From NCBI GenBank assembly GCA_958296005.1, contig CATQHQ010000001.1, positions 884,134 to 948,133 of the forward strand: 64,000 nt of DNA, given 5' to 3'. Shown piece after piece: positions 58,134 through 64,000 of the stretch; position 1 is the first letter of the stretch; the number at the start of each line of letters is the position of its first letter. This DNA comes from Longimicrobiales bacterium (lineage in GTDB: Bacteria > Gemmatimonadota > Gemmatimonadetes > Longimicrobiales > Gaopeijiaceae). The notes below the pieces were generated by a model. That model had not been told where the DNA came from. It did not search any database and saw only the letters and a list, made by a program, of their open reading frames with translations. Both the position numbers and the translations under genes were made by a program.

Positions 58134-60370
58134 TCGGCGGCCGCATCCGAGGGCGGGATCGGGTCGGCTAGCTCCAGGAGCGCGAAGAGCTCGTCCAGGT
58201 CGAGGACGGTCACTTGGTCGAGCTCCTTCGCCTTGGTCAGCTTGGACCCCGGCTTGCGGCCGGCGACTAGGTAGTCGGTCTTGGGGCCCACCCTACTTGC
58301 CACTCGCGCTCCCCGTTCCAAGAGGCGTTCCTTCAGGTCGCTCCTTCTAATGCTCTCGAAACTGCCGGTGATTACAAAGGTCTTGCCCGCGACCGAGTTG
58401 GCCGGGTCCGGGTCGGCGACGGTCGTTGGGGACGGCTCCGCGGGCGCGTCGAAGGCGAACCCCTTGGACAGCAGGTGGTCGAGAGCCTCCGCGACTCGCG
58501 GGTCGTCGAGAAACTCGCGGATCGCCGATGCCATCTTTTCGCCGATGCCGCGGACCTCCACGAGCTGCTCCAGCGTCGCTGCGCGCACGGCTGCGAACTC
58601 GCGGAAGTGGGCGGCCAGGTCGCGGGCGACGGTCGTTCCCACCTCCGGGATGCCCAGGCCGACCAGAAACCGGGCCAGCTCCACGCGCTTGCGGCCCCGG
58701 ATCGTGGCCTTTGCGCGTTGATGCAGCAGCGCGGCCCGCCAGCTGGCAGGCAAGTCGAACACTCGGGGCCCGCGGACCGCCTCCACCAGCTTGCGTGCGG
58801 AGAGTTCGGCGAAGCGGGGGGACTCCTCGGGGAAGCGCTCCTTGAGCCGGACCAACTGCTCGGGCTCCAGGTCGAAGAGGTCCGCCAGCTCCCTTACCAG
58901 GCCCGTCCTCGCGAGCAACGCCGCGTTCTTTTGCCCCAGCCCCTCGATATCCAAGGCGCGACGGGATGCGAAGTGGACGATCCGACCCTCCAACTGGGCC
59001 GGGCAGGCAAACCGGTTTGGGCACACGACGATCGGTCCCCGCTCCACGGGCCTCGCGCCGCACGAGGGGCACGACTCCGGCGTTTGGAAGGCGGCGGAGC
59101 GGGGTGGATCGTCCTCCCTCGACTCTGCCACCTCCCGCGCCACGATCTGAGGGATCACGTCGCCAGCCCGCTGAAGACGCACATCGTCGCCGACGCGCAC
59201 ATCCTTCCGCTCCACTTCCTCCCGGTTGTGCAGCGAGGCGCGGGTCACGGTCACGCCGCCCACCTCGATGGGACGCAGCAGCGCCACTGGCGTGAGCACC
59301 CCCGTCCGTCCCACGGAGACGATAATCCGGTCGACGCGGGTGACGGTCTGCAGGGGCGGGAACTTGAAGGCGATCGCCCAGCGGGGGTGGTGGGCAGTGC
59401 TCCCCAGCAGGGGACGGGCGGCCAAGTCGTCCAGCTTGACCACGACGCCGTCGATCTCGTAGTCGAGGCGGGACCGGGCATCGCCGAAGCGACGGTGGTA
59501 CTCGGCGATCTCGTCCACCGAGCTGACCCGCGTCACCTTCTCGGGGACCTGGAAGCCCCATTCGCGCAGGGCGGCGACGCGGTCGAAGTCGGACTCGAAG
59601 GCGGGAGTGGACCGATCCTCGATCTGGAGGATGTCGTACGCCAGCACGGTAAGGGGACGGTCGGCGGCGATGCGGGAGTCGAGCTGGCGGAGGGCGCCGG
59701 AAGCCGTGTTGCGGGGGTTCTGGTACGGGTCCTCGCCGGCGGCGACGCGGCGTTTGTTCAGGGACTTGAACTCGCTGGCGTAGATCAGAGCCTCGCAGCG
59801 AACGGAGAGGAACCCTGGGACGGGCCGCTGGTCCTCGTGCAGGCGAAGGGGCACGGAGCGGATCGTGCGGGCGTTCTCGGTGACGCCTTCGCCGGTTCGG
59901 CCGTCGCCCCGTGTGACCGCCCGGACGAGGAGGCCGTCCTCGTAGACCAGCTCCAAGGCGGCGCCGTCCAGCTTGGGCTCGAGCACGTAGCGCACCTCGC
60001 GGCCCTCCAGGGCCTTGCGGAGTCGGTCGTCGAAGCGTCGCACGTCCCCCAACTCGTACGACGAGTCCAGCGACAGCATCGGTGCCGCGTGCTCGACGGT
60101 GGGCAACTCGTCGCGAGGAGCGGCCCCGACCCGCTGGGTGGGCGAGTCGGACCGCGCAATGTCGGGATGGGCTGCCTCGATCGCTTGGAGGCGTCGGAAG
60201 AGCCGGTCGTACTCGTAGTCCGAGATCGCGGGCGCGTCGTCCACGTAGTAGAGCCGGTCGTGGCGGTCGATCTCCGCGGCTAGCGCCTCCATCTCCTGCG
60301 CCGCCTCCCGGCGCTGGAGCTTGGCCGGGCCGAGGCGATCGGAGTCCATGCCGGGGACGGGATCAGTCAA
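58130..60370 (-). CDS. ligA: NAD+-dependent DNA ligase LigA
   Basis: This 746-aa protein has all LigA parts. Domain Ia reads YYVDDAPAISDYEYDRLF. The adenylation site is VLEPKLDGAALELVYEDG with Lys, followed by GDGRTGEGVTENARTI. The OB-fold is followed by a zinc finger (CPSCGARPVERGPIVVCPNR, FACPAQ). Helix-hairpin-helix repeats follow (LARFLVGLGIPEVGTTVARD, LVEVRGIGEKMASAIREF), and the BRCT domain reads FVITGSFESIRRSDLKERL. It seals nicks in replication and repair. It is somewhat longer than the ~670 residues typical, mostly in the linker before BRCT. Confidence 0.97.
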   Translation of the reverse strand: MTDPVPGMDSDRLGPAKLQRREAAQEMEALAAEIDRHDRLYYVDDAPAISDYEYDRLFRRLQAIEAAHPDIARSDSPTQRVGAAPRDELPTVEHAAPMLSLDSSYELGDVRRFDDRLRKALEGREVRYVLEPKLDGAALELVYEDGLLVRAVTRGDGRTGEGVTENARTIRSVPLRLHEDQRPVPGFLSVRCEALIYASEFKSLNKRRVAAGEDPYQNPRNTASGALRQLDSRIAADRPLTVLAYDILQIEDRSTPAFESDFDRVAALREWGFQVPEKVTRVSSVDEIAEYHRRFGDARSRLDYEIDGVVVKLDDLAARPLLGSTAHHPRWAIAFKFPPLQTVTRVDRIIVSVGRTGVLTPVALLRPIEVGGVTVTRASLHNREEVERKDVRVGDDVRLQRAGDVIPQIVAREVAESREDDPPRSAAFQTPESCPSCGARPVERGPIVVCPNRFACPAQLEGRIVHFASRRALDIEGLGQKNAALLARTGLVRELADLFDLEPEQLVRLKERFPEESPRFAELSARKLVEAVRGPRVFDLPASWRAALLHQRAKATIRGRKRVELARFLVGLGIPEVGTTVARDLAAHFREFAAVRAATLEQLVEVRGIGEKMASAIREFLDDPRVAEALDHLLSKGFAFDAPAEPSPTTVADPDPANSVAGKTFVITGSFESIRRSDLKERLLERGARVASRVGPKTDYLVAGRKPGSKLTKAKELDQVTVLDLDELFALLELADPIPPSDAAAE

Positions 60371-60726
60371 GTCCCGTCACTCCCAATGCAACGCCTCGTG
60401 AATGTCGTACTGCTTGTCTGTTGTACGATGCGAACCGTCGCCTGCCGTTCTCGACGTGCATAGGCTGCCGGAGGGGTGCGACGTTCCCAGGTCGTTGGCA
60501 ATCGGAAAACGACGGTCCATTGTCTCGGGGAGTGGTCTCCCAGAGGCGGCCCGGTTGCGGGAGCCGCGACTGCTACAAGGTAGGCAAGTTTCGATGGGCT
60601 GACCAGCCGACCCCGCGAGTGGTCCGGTGGTCCGCTCGGTGGGAGAACCGGACGTGTCCAACCCCGGCGGAGCAGTGTATACTTGGTGGCGATCCAGTGT
60701 CACCGCCACGCAGGAGTCCGACCCTC
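60371..60726. other. Intergenic region between ligA and amidohydrolase genes
   Basis: About 356 bp with no supportable gene. Short ORFs on both strands lack ribosome-binding sites and domain patterns. It must contain the promoters of the divergent ligA and amidohydrolase genes, including the candidate listed separately. Confidence 0.5.
60655..60683 (+). promoter_or_regulatory. Candidate sigma70-type promoter for amidohydrolase
   Basis: TGTCCA and TATACT are separated by 17 bp. The -10 is close to consensus; the -35 is weak. It lies 44 bp before the ATG at 60727. Confidence 0.35.
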
Positions 60727-62385
60727 ATGAAGATCTCCACCGACCTTTCCCGGCCGACCTTTCTCCGCGCCCCGGCGCGCTGTCTTGCTCCGCTCGTCGC
60801 TGTTCTACTGGCGATCGTGCTGCCCGGCGCCAGCGCCGCCCAGATGGAGCCCACCACTCCCCGCGGCGCCGCCGAAGGCGACGGCCCCCACGAGCGGCTC
60901 ATCCTTCGCGGCGCCACGGTCATCGACGGCACCGGCGCGCCTCCGATGGGACCCGTGGATATCGTGATCGAAGGGGACCGGATCGTCCAGATCCGAGCCG
61001 TGGGCTTCCCGGGCGTGCCGATCAACGAAGAGCGGCGGCCGTCGGACGCCACCAAGGAAATCGACATGAGCGGCATGTACATCATGCCCGGCTTCGTGGA
61101 CATGCACGCCCACACCGGCGGAGGAGGAAAGGCGCCCCAGCCCGAGTACACCTACAAGCTGTGGATGGGCCACGGGATCACCACGTCCCGAGGCGTGGGC
61201 CACGGGCCGATGATGTGGGCGCTGGAGGAGAAGGCGGCGGCGGCGCGGAACGAGATCGTCGCGCCGCGCATGTTCACCTATGCGCGCCCCGGCGAGGGAT
61301 GGGAGCAAGGCCCGGTGGACTCGCCCGAGAAGGCGCGGGAGTGGGTGCAGTGGGCCGCCGCCGTGGACGTGGAGGGTGCCAAGATCGACGGGCTCAAGCT
61401 CACCGCGATGGACCCGAAGATCATGGAAGCGGTCATCGACGAGGCCCATAAGCACGGCCTGGGCACGGTTGCCCATTTGGCGCAGACCGGCGTGGCGCGG
61501 ATGACGGCGCTGGACGCGGCGGAAGTCGGCCTCGACATGATGACGCACTACTACGGCCTCTTCGAGTCGATGTTGACGGAGTACAGCGTCCAGGACTGGC
61601 CGCTGGACTACAACTACCAGGACGAGCAGCACCGCTTCGGCAACGTCGGGCGGCTTTGGTATCAAGCGGCGGAGCCCGGTTCGGAGCAGTGGAACGAGCT
61701 GATCGACCGGCTTCTGGAGCTGGGCTTCGGCATCGATCCGACGATGACGATCTACGAGGCTAGCCGCGACGTGATGCGCGCGCGGGAAGCCGACTTCCAC
61801 GAGGAGTACACCCTGCCGAGCCAATGGGAGTTCTACAAGCCTTCTCGGCGGGCGCACGGCTCTTACTGGTTCTACTGGACCAGCGAGGACGAGTACCACT
61901 GGAAGAAGTTCTACCAGAGGTGGATGCACTTCCTCAACGACTACAAGAACGCCGGCGGGCGCGTGACCACCGGTTCGGACTCCGGCTTCATCTACAAGCT
62001 CTACGGGTTCGACTACATCCGGGAGCTGGAGCTGTTGCGGGAGGCGGGCTTCCACCCGATCGAAGTGATCCGCGCCGCCACCCTGCACGGCGCCGAAGAG
62101 CTCCATGACCCCAAGGGCGCGGAGATCGACTTCGGCATCCTGCGACCGGGGCTCAAGGCCGACATGGTAGTCGTGGACGAGAACCCCTTGCAGAACCTGA
62201 AGGTCCTGTACGGCAACGGCGCCGTGAAGCTCAACGACGACACCGGGGAAGTGGAGCGCGTCGGCGGGATCAAGTACACGATCAAGGACGGGATCGTCTA
62301 CGACGCGCAGAAGCTCCTGGCCGACGTGCGCGAAATGGTGCGCATGGCCAAGGAAGCGGCTGCCGTGTCGCCGGACGGGAGCTGA
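60727..62385 (+). CDS. Exported metal-dependent amidohydrolase
   Basis: The start is the ATG at 60727, with AGGAG about 12 nt upstream (552 aa). A signal peptide (LAPLVAVLLAIVLPGASA) is followed by the amidohydrolase start LRGATVIDGTGAPPMGPVDI. The first metal site is in MPGFVDMHAHTGGGG (HxH). GLGTVAHLAQT supplies a later His, and VTTGSDSGF the catalytic Asp. The C-terminal beta part reads LRPGLKADMVVVDENPLQNL. It is probably an imidazolonepropionase- or dipeptidase-like hydrolase of the periplasm; the substrate is unknown. The SGNH gene follows after 24 nt, so the two may be co-transcribed. Confidence 0.92.
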   Translation: MKISTDLSRPTFLRAPARCLAPLVAVLLAIVLPGASAAQMEPTTPRGAAEGDGPHERLILRGATVIDGTGAPPMGPVDIVIEGDRIVQIRAVGFPGVPINEERRPSDATKEIDMSGMYIMPGFVDMHAHTGGGGKAPQPEYTYKLWMGHGITTSRGVGHGPMMWALEEKAAAARNEIVAPRMFTYARPGEGWEQGPVDSPEKAREWVQWAAAVDVEGAKIDGLKLTAMDPKIMEAVIDEAHKHGLGTVAHLAQTGVARMTALDAAEVGLDMMTHYYGLFESMLTEYSVQDWPLDYNYQDEQHRFGNVGRLWYQAAEPGSEQWNELIDRLLELGFGIDPTMTIYEASRDVMRAREADFHEEYTLPSQWEFYKPSRRAHGSYWFYWTSEDEYHWKKFYQRWMHFLNDYKNAGGRVTTGSDSGFIYKLYGFDYIRELELLREAGFHPIEVIRAATLHGAEELHDPKGAEIDFGILRPGLKADMVVVDENPLQNLKVLYGNGAVKLNDDTGEVERVGGIKYTIKDGIVYDAQKLLADVREMVRMAKEAAAVSPDGS

Positions 62386-62409
62386 TCCCAGCAGCGCGAC
62401 TCCGCGACG

Positions 62410-63447
62410 GTGGATCGGACGACTTGGGAACGGGTGCGGCGAAGGCTTCTCCTGTGTGTTCTGGTGATGGCGGGCGTGTTGGCCGGGCTCTTTCTGGCCG
62501 AGTTCGCGTTGCGTGCCATGGGATTCGGCAACCCGATCGTCTACCGCACGAACAGTGCCTACCGTTTCGCGCCCCGGCTCGATCAGAAAGTTGAGCGTCG
62601 CCGTTGGGGAGGGGGGAGGGTGACTACGATCAATGAGAGCGGATATCGGAGTACAGAGAGCTGGAAGAAGAACGCCGCGTTCAAGGTTCTGTGGATTGGC
62701 GACAGCGTGACCTGGGGTGGGACCTACATTGACGACACGGAGACTTTCGCGGAGCTCTCGTGCGGGCGGATTGAGGTGGCGACCGGCTTGGAGGCGGTGT
62801 GCGGCAACGGCGGAGTGAACGCCTACGGCGTGGACAACATGGTAAGCCGGCTTCGCTACGATCGTGCCGGGGCCGATGCCAACGTGGTTGTTGTCGTGGT
62901 CGGTTGGAAAAACTTCTTTCGGAGCAAGTCGAGCATCGGCGGCAATCCATTCCTCACGTATGCGCCTCCGAGTCCGGTTAGGGCGTTGCGGGAAGTTGCT
63001 GCAAATGCGAGCGCGAGACTCTTGGTCAAATTGCAGTGGTCGCCAGGTCTCTCTTGCGACGATCCATACCGTATGGCAGTCGTACGCAAGAGCTTGGCGG
63101 AGTTGCTCCAAGTCCTGAGGAAGAAGCAGGACGAGGGCAAGACCGTGTTGCTTGCTCGCTACGTCGAGGCCCGTGAGGTTGAAGAACACAACAACACCCG
63201 CAAAATACAATGGTGCATTCCGAGCGCGTCCGCGTTTCCGTTTTTCCTTGATCTGGAAGAGCAAATTCACACTTCGGGCGTGCCTTACCTTGACTTGACG
63301 AACGCCGTACGTGAGGCTGCTAAGACAGATTCAGCAGAACCGATATTCCTCGACAGAGGCGGCCACCTCCAGGTCCGGGGCCATCAGGTCTACGCACAAG
63401 CGATCGGCGACAAAGTACTTGAGCTGACCGGTTATGCGAACGAGTGA
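62410..63447 (+). CDS. SGNH/GDSL-hydrolase-like membrane-anchored protein
   Basis: This 345-aa protein has an N-terminal transmembrane anchor (LLLCVLVMAGVLAGLFLAEF). The SGNH fold is marked by VLWIGDSVTWGGTYID (GDS nucleophile), GNGGVNAYGVDNM (Gly/Asn), WKNFF (block III) and the C-terminal DRGGHLQVRGH with the Asp/His pair. It may deacylate or modify cell-surface glycans. The start is GTG. The second half is visibly richer in A and T than its neighbours, a hint of horizontal gain. Confidence 0.78.
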   Translation: MDRTTWERVRRRLLLCVLVMAGVLAGLFLAEFALRAMGFGNPIVYRTNSAYRFAPRLDQKVERRRWGGGRVTTINESGYRSTESWKKNAAFKVLWIGDSVTWGGTYIDDTETFAELSCGRIEVATGLEAVCGNGGVNAYGVDNMVSRLRYDRAGADANVVVVVVGWKNFFRSKSSIGGNPFLTYAPPSPVRALREVAANASARLLVKLQWSPGLSCDDPYRMAVVRKSLAELLQVLRKKQDEGKTVLLARYVEAREVEEHNNTRKIQWCIPSASAFPFFLDLEEQIHTSGVPYLDLTNAVREAAKTDSAEPIFLDRGGHLQVRGHQVYAQAIGDKVLELTGYANE

Positions 63448-63494
63448 TCGTGCGCGCCGTCCTTCCGGCGGCAACCGGAGATCCGGCTCTCCGG

Positions 63495-64000
63495 TCAGGG
63501 GCACGCCCAATCGCGCCAGCCGCGCTGGCAGGCTAGGGCGACCAGCGCGGTGAAGTCGCGCTCCGTGACCGGCCCCTTGCTGCCGCGGAGGACCAAGGGC
63601 ATTTCGCTGGGCGGGGGTCGTTCGCGGACCAACGCAGCCGTGCCCGCGCCGCCGCCGGCGAGGATCGTTTGCAGGTTGACGCATCCGGGCTCGAAGCCGC
63701 GTGCGCAAGCGTGCTCGAACTCGCGGGCTGCGCCCCGGTAGTCGCGGTCCGCCTCCGCCAGGAAGACGCCGAACTCGTTGCACCCCCACCCCGAGCCCCG
63801 ATCGCAGAAGTTCTGCTGCATGAACCCCATGTAGTCGCAGGCTCGTTCCCGGGCGGCCTCGCTGCTTCCGGCTATGCAGGCGTTGTGCCAGAAGGGGTAG
63901 TACTGGCCGGGGTGGTCGTCGCCGACGCCGCCGCTCAAGCTCAGGGCCGTGAAGGCGGCGGCCCAGGTCCCTGCCGTCAGGAACCGCCGACGTGCGGGCA
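63495..64000 (-). CDS. Tat-exported Cys-rich Sel1-like repeat protein (5' partial)
   Basis: The frame is open to the right edge, where PARRRFLTAGTWAAAFTALS forms a twin-arginine signal; the start lies outside the window. The track's TTG start at 63938 would discard that signal. The mature part has paired cysteines in Sel1-like helical repeats: HNACIAGSSEAARERACDYM, FMQQNFCDRGSGWGCNEFGV and AREFEHACARGFEPGCVNL. The pattern resembles Helicobacter cysteine-rich Hcp proteins. The C-terminal third has no clear domain and ends CQRGWRDWACP. Its role is unknown. Confidence 0.75.
   Translation of the reverse strand, partial: PARRRFLTAGTWAAAFTALSLSGGVGDDHPGQYYPFWHNACIAGSSEAARERACDYMGFMQQNFCDRGSGWGCNEFGVFLAEADRDYRGAAREFEHACARGFEPGCVNLQTILAGGGAGTAALVRERPPPSEMPLVLRGSKGPVTERDFTALVALACQRGWRDWACP

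Noticed and set aside
60377-60709. 110-aa minus-strand ORF in the ligA-amidohydrolase gap
   Set aside because: No ribosome-binding site, no recognisable domain and low-complexity composition; treated as intergenic.
60805-63270. 821-aa minus-strand ORF opposite the amidohydrolase and SGNH genes
   Set aside because: Antisense shadow with no family features.

Overview
The window is GC-rich, gene-dense bacterial DNA with many 1-4 nt start/stop overlaps (ATGA, GTGA, TGATG). It looks like a member of the Gemmatimonadota or a close relative. That is inference, from a SusC/SusD pair beside an Oar-like TonB receptor, large sortilin/BNR-repeat exported proteins, a Planctomycete-type cytochrome c domain, an exported M14 carboxypeptidase, an exported amidohydrolase and several Tat or lipoprotein signals. 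There is no rRNA, CRISPR array, transposase or phage gene, so taxonomy cannot be settled here.

Layout. 1-5.6 kb: a HyuA-HyuB (oxoprolinase-type) fusion cut by the left edge, a small MORN-type lipoprotein, a GPP34 protein and panB. 5.7-10.3 kb (minus): a coupled operon of a frameshifted EF-hand-like secreted protein, a large BNR protein with a dockerin-like tail, a small lipoprotein and a cytochrome-c-like protein. 10.4-14 kb: a lipoprotein HpcH/HpaI aldolase and an M14 carboxypeptidase. 14-17 kb (minus): BNR protein, MoaD/ThiS ubiquitin-like protein and Tat amidase, tightly coupled. 17-22 kb: sugar aminotransferase, DCC protein, membrane glycosyltransferase, and two stretches of gene debris. 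22.3-30.7 kb (minus): a complete eight-gene MoxR/DUF58/Bat operon. 31-35 kb: DoxX-like protein, secreted proteins, a DUF4097 protein and an S9-family protein. 35-42 kb: SusC/SusD pair, Tat metallophosphoesterase, SnoaL-like lipoprotein. 42-50 kb: sortilin-like protein, a nucleoside-deoxyribosyltransferase-like/ATP-cone fusion and an Oar-like receptor. 50-53.3 kb (minus): UDP-GlcNAc 2-epimerase and a two-domain dehydrogenase for surface sugars. 53.35-55.43 kb (minus): 17 tRNA genes. 55.6-60.4 kb: pterin carbinolamine dehydratase, then aminotransferase, Ca2+/cation antiporter and ligA. 60.7-64 kb: amidohydrolase, SGNH hydrolase, and a Tat-exported Sel1-like protein cut by the right edge.

Functionally the window is dominated by the cell envelope: nutrient uptake (SusCD, Oar-like), exported peptidases and amidohydrolases, envelope-stress MoxR/Bat machinery and polysaccharide sugar chemistry. 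Housekeeping genes (panB, ligA, tRNAs) lie between.

The least ordinary items are: two related 116-bp cassettes, each downstream of a different tRNA-Ser and each ending in a copy of that tRNA's own 3' end; a dockerin-like tail whose gene is coupled to a possibly cohesin-like lipoprotein; the nucleoside-enzyme/ATP-cone fusion coupled to a TonB receptor; the BNR-MoaD-amidase operon; and a kilobase of gene debris at 21.2-22.2 kb.
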